From positions 1-64,000 of the forward strand of contig NZ_CAKZNF010000093.1 in NCBI RefSeq assembly GCF_937129435.1: DNA of 64,000 nucleotides, in the 5' to 3' direction. Below, one piece after another: positions 8,463 through 16,919 of the stretch; position 1 is the first letter of the stretch; each line of letters opens with the position of its first letter. Source of the stretch: an uncultured Parasphingopyxis sp. (lineage in GTDB: Bacteria > Pseudomonadota > Alphaproteobacteria > Sphingomonadales > Sphingomonadaceae). The notes beneath the pieces were generated by a model that ran no database searches, was not told where the DNA came from, and saw only the letters and a list, made by a program, of their open reading frames with translations. The position numbers and the translations under genes were made by a program.

Positions 8463-9497
8463 TTACGGCAAGTCGACGATTATCCGCCGCGGCGCGCCGT
8501 CGCGGGCGCCGTCGAAGAGTACCAGGAGTGTCGCACGATCACGCTCGACCCCGACGATCGCGATGGCCTCCGCCTTGCCACCGCCGGGCGGGGCGATGTC
8601 GGTCAGGTCGGAGAGATCGCCCTCGTCATAAAGGTGCAGGCGGTAGGGAATGTCCTGTTCCTGCGCCGGGCCGGAGAGGATCAGCAATCTCCCGTCGGGC
8701 AGGAAGGCGAGGTCGCGAATGCCGCGTTGCGGCCCCAGCTCCACCGGGATAGCCCGGCCGGTGCCGACGATATCGCGTTCGAACAAGGTCGCTGCCGTGG
8801 TCTCGAACAGAAAGGCATGGCCGTCGATGAGAGGGGCGCGCAGCCCGAAGACCATCCGTCCTTCGCGCACGGCCAGCCCTTCGATATTGAGGCCATTCGC
8901 CCGGTTCAGCGACGCCCCGAAATAGCGCGCCAGCGGCGGCGAGCGCCGGAGCAAGGTCCCGAGCCGATGGCTGAGATCGATGGCGACGGTGCCCGGATGC
9001 ACATCGAGCCCCGGCTCGTCCGGCGCGATCCGGGCGACGAGGAAGCCGGCCGGTCGCAATTCGTCCGAATGGCGCGAACAGCCATGCGAACCGGTGACGT
9101 AGAAGACGCCCTCATCGAAGGCCGCCGCTTCGCCGTCGAACTCGCCCGATCCGGGATCGGCCTCCTCACAGATGCCATCGGGCGGCGCGCCGAGCGGGGT
9201 CGCCGCATCGAGCAGCCCGATCCGCTCCCGCGCCTCCAGCACGACGCCGTCGAACCCCGCCCATTGCGCCGAACCGCCCTCATCCTCGACGGCGAGACAG
9301 CGCATCGCGCCATCGGCCCGTTCGCTCGGCCAGTCGCAGGCCAGCCCGCTGACATCCTCCGATGCACCGCCATCCTCGCCGAAATGGCCGGCGACCGTGA
9401 TGTTGTCGTCCCGCGCAGCCTGCGGCGCAGCATCGTCTTGCGCACTGTCGCAGGCGCCAAGAAGAATTGCTCCCACAAAAGCAAAAATCGCGCTCAT
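8463..9497 (-). CDS. DUF3616-like putative lipoprotein
   Basis: 344 residues. The N-terminus MSAIFAFVGAILLGACDS is a lipoprotein signal with lipobox LGAC. The body resembles DUF3616 proteins (secreted, probably beta-propeller-like), including GLNIEGLAV and DLAFLPDGRLLILSG motifs. The ATG at 9497 lies inside a family-C palindrome (9490-9567), so the repeat supplies the start codon and the first bases of the signal peptide. An in-frame longer reading would translate the repeat itself and is rejected. Function unknown; the location would be the periplasm or outer membrane. Confidence 0.75.
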   Translation of the reverse strand: MSAIFAFVGAILLGACDSAQDDAAPQAARDDNITVAGHFGEDGGASEDVSGLACDWPSERADGAMRCLAVEDEGGSAQWAGFDGVVLEARERIGLLDAATPLGAPPDGICEEADPGSGEFDGEAAAFDEGVFYVTGSHGCSRHSDELRPAGFLVARIAPDEPGLDVHPGTVAIDLSHRLGTLLRRSPPLARYFGASLNRANGLNIEGLAVREGRMVFGLRAPLIDGHAFLFETTAATLFERDIVGTGRAIPVELGPQRGIRDLAFLPDGRLLILSGPAQEQDIPYRLHLYDEGDLSDLTDIAPPGGGKAEAIAIVGVERDRATLLVLFDGARDGAPRRIIVDLP

Positions 9498-9567
9498 GCT
9501 GAGCTTGTCGAAGCATCTTTCCGCATTCGAGGCGCAACACCCTTCGACAGGCTCAGGGTGAGCGCAC
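9490..9567. repeat. Dispersed palindromic element, family C, second copy
   Basis: CGCTCATGCTGAGCTTGTCGAAGCATC faces CCCTTCGACAGGCTCAGGGTGAGCG as an inverted repeat with a short spacer. It matches the 285-375 copy in the TGAGCCTGTCGAAGG core. The start codon of the DUF3616-like lipoprotein is within its left arm. Confidence 0.75.
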
Positions 9568-9571
9568 GGAA

Positions 9572-9916
9572 TCACGAAGCACATCCCACGCATCGCGTCG
9601 CCATCGGATCGATCTCCAGCCGCTTGGGCGCGATCGCCTCGCCGCAGGTCAGGCACCAGCCGAACTCACCGTCCTCGATCCGTTCGAGCGCGGCATCGAT
9701 CCGGGCGATATCGGTGCGGCGGCGACGGCCTTCCGCCTCCGCCATCGCCTGCTGCTGCATCGCGTCCATCCGCGACAGCCGCCCGACCGATTGCTGGTCG
9801 AGCGCAACCGGCTTGCGCCAGTCGGCGGTGCTTTCCTCGGCACCGGTGAGTTCGTCGCGCAGGCCGAGGAGGCGGGTGCGATAGGCGGTGAGCTGGGCGG
9901 GGGTGAGGTCGGTCAC
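9572..9916 (-). CDS. DksA/TraR-family zinc-finger protein
   Basis: 114 residues: an N-terminal helical hairpin (about 1-75) with alternating Arg/Glu/Gln and the acidic stretch DGEFG, then a C4 zinc finger, CLTC (Cys88-Cys91) and CVGC near the end. DksA-like proteins insert their coiled coil into the RNA polymerase secondary channel and modulate initiation. This one is shorter than classical DksA (about 150) and closer to short TraR/YbiI-type paralogues. The ATG at 9916 starts the conserved helix. It is monocistronic between two repeat elements. Confidence 0.85.
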   Translation of the reverse strand: MTDLTPAQLTAYRTRLLGLRDELTGAEESTADWRKPVALDQQSVGRLSRMDAMQQQAMAEAEGRRRRTDIARIDAALERIEDGEFGWCLTCGEAIAPKRLEIDPMATRCVGCAS

Positions 9917-9956
9917 CTGTTCCGTCCCGACACGGGGAGGAACGACCCTGCCAAAT

Positions 9957-10050
9957 CGTCATGCTGAACTTGTTTCAGCATCCACCCCTCAACCTGCCCC
10001 GTCCGTTCGCGAGGAGGAGTGGATCCTGAAACAAGTTCAGGATGACGGTT
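9957..10050. repeat. Inverted intergenic repeat (TGAACTTGTTTCAG type)
   Basis: CGTCATGCTGAACTTGTTTCAGCATCC on the left is complementary to GGATCCTGAAACAAGTTCAGGATGACG on the right, with about 40 bases between them. It forms a strong 25-bp interrupted stem between two minus-strand genes. No gene is present here. Only one copy was seen in this window. Confidence 0.7.
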
Positions 10051-10066
10051 GGGAATGGATGCGGCC

Positions 10067-11344
10067 TCACTCCCCATCGCCACCCTCCGGCACGACCGTC
10101 TCGACCGACAGCCCCTGCGCCAGCCGCTCCTCGATCGCGGTGAAGGCGGAGTTGCCGGGCCGCGCACTCTCTTCGGGCAGGCCGGTGGCGAAATAGGCGA
10201 CGCCGGTTTGTCCTTCATCGCCAGGGTCGGCCCAAAGGCCGGACCTCAAACCATATGCCTCACCAGAATGGCCCCGGTGATATTGCTGGTCTTCCCAAGC
10301 GAGCCGCTGCGATCCGAAAAGATCGTCGTGGCACTCTGGGTTATCATGGTTCAGGTAATGGATTCCCTTGTCGTATCGGCAATATAGTCCACTTTCGCCG
10401 TCTCCATACCCCGCTGAAATTGGGTATGCTGTCCGACCAAGAATTACGCTACCGATCCCGGCACTGGAAAAGTGGTCGTACAGGAATGCGAAACTCTCAT
10501 TTCCGCTCCAGCCCATTAGAACGATCCCGATCCGCGCCAAATCCCGCGCTGAAATCCTGAGACCACCCTGCGGCGAAAAGGCCGCGCCGTTGCGCGCCAA
10601 CACATAGCTTTCGAGATCGCATGTCCCGTCGCTCGCCGGTGTTGCAGGGCAGCCGGTGGCGATGAAATCCTGGGTGTCGCGGATCGCTTCGCCGTCCGCG
10701 CGATAGAGCACGGCGGCGCGGGACCGGGCTTCGTCGCTGCAGGTGGTCCAGTTGAAACAGGCGTCGAGGCCGAGCGGTTCGAAAACCTGGGCGTGCATGA
10801 TCCGGTCGAACCGCTCGCCGGTCGCGCCTTCCATCGCGGCAGCGACGACGGGGAAATTGAGATTGGCGTAGGAGAACCATTCGCCCGGTTCATGCTCGTG
10901 ATTCCACGCGCCGTCCTGCCGCATCCATTCCTCAAGATCGGCATCGAGCGGGAGGGCATAGCCGGCATCGTCGCGGATGCCCGAACGGTGTCCGAGAACG
11001 TGGCGCAACGTAATCGGCGTATCCGGGAAGGCCGGGTTGCGGAGCGTCCAGCCGAGATAGTCCGACACATCGGCGTCGAGATCGAGCGTCCCCGCCTCTA
11101 CCAGCCGCAGCACGCCCAGCGCGACGACGAGCTTGGAGACGCTGGCGACGCGAACCGGATCGTCGACCGTCATCGGCCGCATCGTTGCCAGATCGGCATA
11201 GCCGCCCGCCTCTTCGCGCGTGATGCCGTTCGCATCGAACTCCACCCGCGCCCAGCCGATGACCGGGTCGGCGGGCGGCGGTTCGGCCAAGGCGGGCGCG
11301 GCGAGGAGGAGGAGGGTTGCTACAAGAAGGCGGATCGGCAACAT
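10067..11344 (-). CDS. Beta-lactamase-family serine hydrolase (exported)
   Basis: 425 residues with a Sec signal peptide cleaved after about ALA (residue 20). It belongs to the class C beta-lactamase/esterase superfamily: nucleophile motif SVSK, second motif YAN (SYANLNF), and a late HSG that replaces the KTG triad. HVLGHRSGI is typical of the family. Several Cys in the second half suggest disulfides. Likely a periplasmic esterase, D-aminopeptidase or peptidase-like enzyme and not a true beta-lactamase. The interval 10220-10500 is noticeably lower in GC than the rest but stays in frame. Confidence 0.85.
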   Translation of the reverse strand: MLPIRLLVATLLLLAAPALAEPPPADPVIGWARVEFDANGITREEAGGYADLATMRPMTVDDPVRVASVSKLVVALGVLRLVEAGTLDLDADVSDYLGWTLRNPAFPDTPITLRHVLGHRSGIRDDAGYALPLDADLEEWMRQDGAWNHEHEPGEWFSYANLNFPVVAAAMEGATGERFDRIMHAQVFEPLGLDACFNWTTCSDEARSRAAVLYRADGEAIRDTQDFIATGCPATPASDGTCDLESYVLARNGAAFSPQGGLRISARDLARIGIVLMGWSGNESFAFLYDHFSSAGIGSVILGRTAYPISAGYGDGESGLYCRYDKGIHYLNHDNPECHDDLFGSQRLAWEDQQYHRGHSGEAYGLRSGLWADPGDEGQTGVAYFATGLPEESARPGNSAFTAIEERLAQGLSVETVVPEGGDGE

Positions 11345-11407
11345 CGTCCGATCTTAGTCCTGTCACCGCCGAAAGAGAAATGATGCTGCTGGGCACGCGA
11401 TGGTCGT

Positions 11408-11520
11408 TTGCCCTCCCCCTTGATGGGGGAGGGTTGGGAGGGGGTGACGTTGCCGCAGAAGACAGCGCTCGTGGAGCCGTCACCCCACCCCCGACCCCTC
11501 CCCATCGAGGGGAGGGGAGA
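11408..11520. repeat. Dispersed palindromic element, family B, second copy
   Basis: CCCTCCCCCTTGATGGGGGAGGG, then GGGAGGGGGTGAC on the left; GTCACCCCACCCCCGACCCC, then CTCCCCATCGAGGGGAGGGG on the right. The arms pair with the loop between about 11450 and 11480. It lies directly in front of the metallo-hydrolase gene, whose Shine-Dalgarno (GGGGAG) comes from the right hairpin. Confidence 0.75.
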
Positions 11521-11522
11521 AA

Positions 11523-12626
11523 ATGATCCTGCGAGTCCTCAGATATTTTTTCGTTGCCCTGCTCTGGCTCGTCATCGCGTTCCTGTTAGCGATCGTGCTC
11601 GTCCCGCCCTTTCTCGACCGCATCTATTATCGCGGTGAGGTCAGCGATCATTTCGACGGGGCGCGGTTCTTCAATCCCGATGAGGGCGAGGGCGAATGGG
11701 TCGGCGATCCGACGCGGGGCAACAATCGCGGCTCGCTGATCGCGCGTTTCGTGACCGGCGACGGGCGCCCGCCCTGGCCCGAAAGCGTACCGATCGATCA
11801 GATCGTGCCCGAAACCCGTGTCGAGGGCGACCGGCTCGTCGTCACCTGGGTCGGCCATGCGACGGTGCTGGTGCAGACGCAGGGATTGAACATCCTTACC
11901 GATCCGATCTGGTCGGACTATGCGACGCCGTTCCCGCCATTGGGCCCGCGCCGCGTCAGCCCGCCCGCCGTGCGGTTCGATGACCTGCCGCCGATCGACC
12001 TCGTCCTCGTCAGCCACAATCATTACGATCATATGGACCTGCCGACGCTGGAAAGGCTCTGGGAGCGGGACCGGCCGCAAATCGTCACCAGCCTCGGCAA
12101 CGACACGGTGATCGCGCAGGCGGGCGCGGAGGCGATGGCGCTGGACTGGGGCGGGCAGGTGCGCGTGTCGCCGCAGGCCGAGGTGATCGTGACGCGCAAC
12201 CATCATTGGGGATCGCGCTGGTTCGTCGATCGCAATAGGGCGCTGTGGTCAAGCTTCGTCATCCGGACGCCGGGCGGCAATATCTTCTTCGCCGGCGATA
12301 CGGGGCCGGGCGATATGCGCTGGCCCGAAGAGGCGGCGGCTTATGGCCCGGTGCGGCTGGCGCTCATTCCCATCGGCGCCTTCCGCTTCGAGCCGGGGCA
12401 GAACTGGAGCGGCAGCCATATCGGCCCGCACCATGCCGTGCGCGTGATGCAGGGGCTTGGCGCGCGCCATGCGCTCGGCATCCACTGGCGCACCTTCCGG
12501 CTGAGCTGGGAGGCGTTCGATACGCCGGGGCGGATGCTGGGCGAGGAGCTGGACGCGGCCGGCGTGCCGCGCGAACGGTTCCTCGCGGCGCCGGTCGGGA
12601 CGGTGTGGGAGGTGCCGGGGCTTTGA
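11523..12626 (+). CDS. Metallo-beta-lactamase-fold hydrolase (NAPE-PLD/UlaG-like)
   Basis: 367 residues with an N-terminal membrane anchor (about 8-29), then an MBL-fold domain. Zinc-binding SHNHYDHMD (HxHxDH) is clear. Later ligands are RNHHWGS, FAGDTGPGD and GIHWRTF. The arrangement resembles the N-acylphosphatidylethanolamine phospholipase D-like group, so a phosphodiester or lipid substrate is plausible; the exact reaction is not known. ATG at 11523 with a GGGGAG Shine-Dalgarno lying within the repeat. It converges on the DUF3617 cluster downstream. Confidence 0.85.
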   Translation: MILRVLRYFFVALLWLVIAFLLAIVLVPPFLDRIYYRGEVSDHFDGARFFNPDEGEGEWVGDPTRGNNRGSLIARFVTGDGRPPWPESVPIDQIVPETRVEGDRLVVTWVGHATVLVQTQGLNILTDPIWSDYATPFPPLGPRRVSPPAVRFDDLPPIDLVLVSHNHYDHMDLPTLERLWERDRPQIVTSLGNDTVIAQAGAEAMALDWGGQVRVSPQAEVIVTRNHHWGSRWFVDRNRALWSSFVIRTPGGNIFFAGDTGPGDMRWPEEAAAYGPVRLALIPIGAFRFEPGQNWSGSHIGPHHAVRVMQGLGARHALGIHWRTFRLSWEAFDTPGRMLGEELDAAGVPRERFLAAPVGTVWEVPGL

Positions 12627-12648
12627 TCCTCCCCCGAACGGGGAGGAA

Positions 12649-13206
12649 TTATTCGTCGTCGCTCTGGATAACCTCGGCCTCGCACTCGCCGCGCCATTCG
12701 CCTCGGATGCGGCCGTTGACGGTCACATCGTCTGCCCCGGTACCGCGCCGGGCACTTGTCGATGCGACATCGAGCGCCGTCTCGTCATACTCGCCATCGA
12801 TCGTCAGCGTCAGCGAACCCGGCGTCGCGTTGCAACTGATCGTCGCGGTCACGACGCCGCCGGTCATGGTGACCTCGTCATAGCTGCACGGCGTTTCGTT
12901 GCCCGCCCAAAAGGCGGCGGGCGGGCGATCGGCATAATCGGGCGGCAGGCAGACGGTGCGCGCGGCGCCGCGATTGGCGGGATCGGCCTCGATCTCTTCC
13001 CGCTCCTCGCTGCTGATCGTGGCCGAAGCGACGTCACCCACCGTTTCGCGCAATTCCCACAGGCCGGGACGCAGCGGCTGCAGCAGCGCGCCGACGACCT
13101 CGTCCGCGCCTTCGTCTTCGGGCACCTGATCGGTCTCTCCGGCCGGGCCGGACTGGCAGGCGGCGAGCGCAAGCGCGCTGGTCAGGGCAATGGTGAAACG
13201 GGTCAT
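12649..13206 (-). CDS. DUF3617-type lipoprotein 1 (end of a seven-gene run)
   Basis: 185 residues: lipoprotein signal with lipobox LAAC (Cys17), an acidic linker, then a DUF3617-like domain starting LRPGLWELRE and holding paired Cys (TVCLP, TPCSY, ISCN, GECE). It is the most divergent of the row, with an extra acidic tail after the final Cys. Predicted to be a lipid-anchored periplasmic beta-sheet domain of unknown function. The cluster of paralogues on the same strand points to repeated tandem duplication. Confidence 0.8.
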   Translation of the reverse strand: MTRFTIALTSALALAACQSGPAGETDQVPEDEGADEVVGALLQPLRPGLWELRETVGDVASATISSEEREEIEADPANRGAARTVCLPPDYADRPPAAFWAGNETPCSYDEVTMTGGVVTATISCNATPGSLTLTIDGEYDETALDVASTSARRGTGADDVTVNGRIRGEWRGECEAEVIQSDDE

Positions 13207-13272
13207 GACGGGCCTCCTTTTCGGGGAGCCGCCACGATAGTCCGCGATATTTAACAGGCGGTTAGGGCCCGA

Positions 13273-14484
13273 TCAGCCGCAATCGCCGGTGCGGCGCGCA
13301 CGATAGGTGGCGTCGAGCTCCCAATTGCCGAGATTCGGATCGTTGAACTGGAAGGTGATCCGCGAATCGAAGCTGTCGGCATCGTAATCGCCGGTCATCC
13401 GCATCTGCGACTGGCCGTTGGTGTCCGGAATCTGGCAGGTGCCTTGCAGGTTGACCTCGCCATCTTCGATCTCGTCGCGCGAGAAATTGCACCAGGACAC
13501 GAAATCCGACGGCAGGATGTTGCCAGCGTTCGGATTGGCCGCGGCGGCGGAAGATACGCAGGCCGACGCGGTTTCGGGCTGGTTGCCGATCGTGTTGCCG
13601 AGCTGAGTCCGCATCATCGACGCCGTCTCGTCGGGCAGGTCCGGGAAGCGCGCATCGACGAATTCGAATCGCGTTTCCCACTGGCCGGGATCGAGCTCTT
13701 CGGCCGATGCGACCGGCTCTTCTTCCGAACCGCCCAGGGCAAGCAGCAATATCACCGCGAGCACCACCGCAACGCCGCCGATGGCGAGCCAGTGCAACGG
13801 TTTCATCTTGCTGAGACTGAAGCCCGATGTCTCTCCCGCGCCGTCGCCGTCCGCGGGCTGCGACATCAGGCCGACAGGCACCGCGGCTTCGGGAGCGGGA
13901 GCAGGCTTCGCCGCAGCGGCAGGCGCCGGCTTTGCCGGTTCATCGGGTGGCGTGTCGGCTGGCGCGGCATCGGGAGTTTCCGCTGCGTCATCGGCGGGCT
14001 GTTCGTCGCCGGGTTCCGCGCCTTCTTCCTTGCCGGCGGCAAGGCCTTCGGCCTTCTTCGCCTCGACCTGCCGTTTGATCGTCTCGACCAGCTTCTGGAT
14101 CGTCTCGTCGCGGCGATCCATCCAGTCGATCCACTGATAGTCGTTGAGCCAATAGGCGAGGCCCTTGGCGTCGATATCCTCGAGCCGGATCGGATAGACG
14201 AGCTTTTTGTGATTGTCGGCCATGATCAGCTCGCGCTTCACATGGCGCGACTGATCGGATTTTTCGCAGAACAGCAGGACGATGAGATCGGATTTTTCGA
14301 CCTGGTTGACGATCGCCTCGTCGAACGGAAGCCCCGGCTCGATATCGTCGGGCGCCATCCAGCCATAGACGCCGTTGCGCTCGAGAACCTCTTTCAGGTG
14401 CTTCGCGGTCTTATATTCCGAGCTGTGGTGACTGATGAAGGCAGTCGGCATGCGACCATCCGACGTGCCGTCCGGTCCGTTCAT
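13273..14484 (-). CDS. TIR domain - transmembrane helix - DUF3617 fusion protein
   Basis: 403 residues in four parts. Residues about 13-138 form a TIR_2-type domain: FISHHSSEY, then GVYGWMAPDDIEPG and the LIVLLFCEKSDQSRHVKREL helix region, with Glu85 at the position of the catalytic Glu of NAD-cleaving TIRs. Residues 140-225 are a Glu/Ala/Pro-rich linker. Residues 232-250 are a single membrane helix. Residues 266-402 are a DUF3617 domain (DPGQWE..., ending RRTGDCG). The topology implied is TIR in the cytoplasm and DUF3617 in the periplasm, as in a transmembrane sensor. AAGGAACG precedes the ATG at 14484. Its neighbours are DUF3617 lipoproteins. Confidence 0.85.
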   Translation of the reverse strand: MNGPDGTSDGRMPTAFISHHSSEYKTAKHLKEVLERNGVYGWMAPDDIEPGLPFDEAIVNQVEKSDLIVLLFCEKSDQSRHVKRELIMADNHKKLVYPIRLEDIDAKGLAYWLNDYQWIDWMDRRDETIQKLVETIKRQVEAKKAEGLAAGKEEGAEPGDEQPADDAAETPDAAPADTPPDEPAKPAPAAAAKPAPAPEAAVPVGLMSQPADGDGAGETSGFSLSKMKPLHWLAIGGVAVVLAVILLLALGGSEEEPVASAEELDPGQWETRFEFVDARFPDLPDETASMMRTQLGNTIGNQPETASACVSSAAAANPNAGNILPSDFVSWCNFSRDEIEDGEVNLQGTCQIPDTNGQSQMRMTGDYDADSFDSRITFQFNDPNLGNWELDATYRARRTGDCG

Positions 14485-14553
14485 GCCCCGTTCCTTCTTA
14501 TATGTCCCAATAACCCGGCCGGGGGGCGATTGCCCGCCCGGCCGGTCATCGCA

Positions 14554-15102
14554 TTAGCCCTCTGCGCCGCAATCGTCGCTGACATGGCGCCGTGTCATGT
14601 TACCCGAAAAGCGCATCGGCCCCAGATCGGGGATTTCGCCCTCGGCGGTGACGGTCATATCGTTGGTCGTTTCGGTGTAGGTGCCGTCCATCGTCATCGT
14701 CATGGCCGGTCCGTCGCCTTCCTGGCAGGTCGCGACCACGCGCATATTGCCGCCCGACATGTTGAAATCGGACACCGTGCAATCGTCGTCGTCGTTGAAC
14801 ATGCTTTCCTGCATATTGTCGGCTTCTTCCTGGGTCAGGCAGGACGTATCGCTCATGCCCTGGCCCATCTGCTGGCGCATCGCGCCGAGCATCGACTGCA
14901 TTTCCGGCGGTGCGTTCGGGATGTCGAGTTCGGTGATTTCGAACGTCGTTTCCCACATGCCCGGACGGACATTGACATCTTCGGCAACCTCGGCGGCCTC
15001 GTCGGCCGAAACTTCGCCGTCGCCGTCCGCATCGGCGTCGCCGCCGCCCGAACAGGCCGCCAGCATCGCAATCGGCGCGGCTGCTAAAATCAGTTTCTTC
15101 AT
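14554..15102 (-). CDS. DUF3617-type lipoprotein 2
   Basis: 182 residues. Lipobox LAAC (Cys17), then an acidic Asp/Gly/Ala/Glu linker with a DADGDGE stretch, then VRPGMWET and a DUF3617 body rich in Met (MQSMLGAMRQQMGQGM). Cys residues follow at SCLTQ, DCTV, ATCQ and DDC near the end. It lies directly upstream of the TIR fusion on the same strand, 69 bases apart. Predicted to be a periplasmic lipid-anchored domain; no catalytic motif. Confidence 0.85.
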   Translation of the reverse strand: MKKLILAAAPIAMLAACSGGGDADADGDGEVSADEAAEVAEDVNVRPGMWETTFEITELDIPNAPPEMQSMLGAMRQQMGQGMSDTSCLTQEEADNMQESMFNDDDDCTVSDFNMSGGNMRVVATCQEGDGPAMTMTMDGTYTETTNDMTVTAEGEIPDLGPMRFSGNMTRRHVSDDCGAEG

Positions 15103-15187
15103 CGTTTATTCCCCTATGTCAGTCGCAGTTCGTTCCATGCGGCCCCGTTCGTCACGTTGTGCCGAAGCGGCCCGCCCTTGGCAAGCG

Positions 15188-15658
15188 TCAGCCCGTGCAA
15201 TCGCCCGAACGTTCGCCCGTCATATCGGCCGTGAATTGGAGCACTTCGTTGCCGTCCCGGAGTTCGGCCTCCATCGTCGCCGTCATCGACGTCGCATCAT
15301 AGGTGCCCTCGATGGTCAGCGTTCCGCCTTCACCGTCGCAGGTGCCGCTGATCGAGATTTCGCCGTTTTCGACTGTCGATCCTTCGAAGTCGCATTCGCT
15401 TTCGGCCTCGTTCGGGATGAACAGCTCGGGCGTCGGTTCGGCCGAATCCTCCTCGCTGATGCACACCGGGTCCATGGCGAGCTCGCGATTGAGCTCGGCG
15501 ATCAGCTCCTGCTGCATTTCTTCCGGCGCGCCGGGCAGGTTCGCCTCGGTCACATCGAGCGTCAATTCCCACTCGCCGGGCTGCAGATTGTCGCCACCGC
15601 CCGATGAGCAGGCGGCAAGCGCCAGGCCGGCCACACCCGCGATCAAAATCACTTTCAT
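15188..15658 (-). CDS. DUF3617-type lipoprotein 3
   Basis: 156 residues from the ATG at 15658; an upstream in-frame start at 15748 would add 30 arginine-rich residues before the signal and is rejected. Lipobox LAAC, GGGDN linker, LQPGEWEL, LPGAPEEM and the C-terminal GERSGDC. It shares the LPGAPEEM/MQ segment with paralogue 2. Cys pairs are conserved. Function unknown. Confidence 0.85.
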   Translation of the reverse strand: MKVILIAGVAGLALAACSSGGGDNLQPGEWELTLDVTEANLPGAPEEMQQELIAELNRELAMDPVCISEEDSAEPTPELFIPNEAESECDFEGSTVENGEISISGTCDGEGGTLTIEGTYDATSMTATMEAELRDGNEVLQFTADMTGERSGDCTG

Positions 15659-15770
15659 CCTGAAATTCCCCTGAAATCTGGTCTCACTTCGTGCGGCCCA
15701 CAGGCGTTTTGCCCGTCGCGCCGCCGCATGGCAAGTGCGCCAGATCACAGTTCGACTGATCGGCTCCGCC

Positions 15771-16238
15771 CTAGCAGTCGCCGGTGCGCTCTCCGCTGAA
15801 TCGGCTCGTGACGGTTACTTCGCCGGCCCCCGGCGCGTTGATGCGGACCTCCATATCGCCTTCCATCGATTGCCGGTCGAAGCTGCCATCGGCGGTAAAG
15901 CCTATGGCGCTGCCGTCCGGCATCGTGCATTCGGCCTCGATCGCCATCGAGCCGTCGGCCACGTCCGACCGCGCGAACTCGCACGCATCTTCATTGCCGG
16001 GAAACGGGTTGAGCAGGCCGCCGAAATCGTTCGCAGCCATTTCCTCGGTCACGCAGGTCGAAGCCGTTTGCGGCGGCTGGGACGCGGCCGCCTCGCTCAT
16101 CGCGTCGGATACGCCGGGGCCTTCGATCGACAGCACCTCTGTCGACATCGACCATTCGCCGGCATCGATCCGGTCGGGACCGGAGGAACAGCCCGCAACC
16201 GCCAGCGCGGCCGCCACAGGAACAAGGAGAGCTTTCAT
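15771..16238 (-). CDS. DUF3617-type lipoprotein 4
   Basis: 155 residues from the ATG at 16238, which starts a clear signal (MKALLVPVAAALAVAGCSS, lipobox VAGC). An earlier in-frame ATG lacks signal character. The family N-motif appears as IDAGEWS (PG replaced by AG), and the protein ends exactly at Cys in GERTGDC. It is same-strand and evenly spaced with its paralogues. Confidence 0.85.
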   Translation of the reverse strand: MKALLVPVAAALAVAGCSSGPDRIDAGEWSMSTEVLSIEGPGVSDAMSEAAASQPPQTASTCVTEEMAANDFGGLLNPFPGNEDACEFARSDVADGSMAIEAECTMPDGSAIGFTADGSFDRQSMEGDMEVRINAPGAGEVTVTSRFSGERTGDC

Positions 16239-16314
16239 CAAACGCCTTTCACCAACCGACGGCATCGCACCTTGCCCACCATCGCCGGCCGGCAATTAGG
16301 CCAGGCCGAGGCGG

Positions 16315-16827
16315 TCAGCAATCGCCGATCCGCTCGCCCCGCGCCGTGCCGCTCATCCGCATGGTCCCCATCGGTCCGCCGGTGATTGTCATGTTGGTGG
16401 TGCCCGAATAGCTGGCCGGTCCGCCGGTGCCGCTAACCTCGATCACCGCCTGTCCCGCGCCTTGCGTATCGCAGACGAGTTCGACGCGCATCGTGCCGCC
16501 CGAATAGCTGAAGTCGCGATATTCGCAATTTTCCTGATTCTCGCCCGCAAAGAGCGCCGAATCGGGATTGAGATCGTCGGCCGAAATACACTGTTCGGAC
16601 GTGTAGCCCTGGCCGAAGCGCCCCCGCACCATTTCGAGTACATTCGCCGGCAGGCCCGGGATCGAAATATCGGTGATGGTGCTGGTCGAGCGCCACATTC
16701 CGGGCTGGATTTGGCCCGGCTGGATCTGGCCGGGCTGGATCTGGGGCGCGCCCGTCTGGGCGGCGGCAACGGTGAGCCCGGCCGCGCCGGTGGCGAGCAC
16801 AGTGGCGAAGAACAATTTACCTGGCAT
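16315..16827 (-). CDS. DUF3617-type exported protein 5 with IQPGQ repeats
   Basis: 170 residues, with a signal peptide that ends at AAAQT instead of a lipobox, so it is probably a soluble periplasmic protein. A short tandem repeat, IQPGQ-IQPGQ-IQPG, sits directly before the MWRSTST segment, as if the PGxW motif had been reduplicated. The DUF3617 body and the terminal GERIGDC are conserved. The ATG at 16827 begins the signal; the longer in-frame extension is spurious. Confidence 0.85.
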   Translation of the reverse strand: MPGKLFFATVLATGAAGLTVAAAQTGAPQIQPGQIQPGQIQPGMWRSTSTITDISIPGLPANVLEMVRGRFGQGYTSEQCISADDLNPDSALFAGENQENCEYRDFSYSGGTMRVELVCDTQGAGQAVIEVSGTGGPASYSGTTNMTITGGPMGTMRMSGTARGERIGDC

Positions 16828-16919
16828 GAAAATCCTCGAAACGTGAATGCGTTGAACGTCGCGACCCGGACACAGCCTCGCAAAGCCGGCGGCGCTTGTC
16901 CAATCCCGATGCGGCCAGC

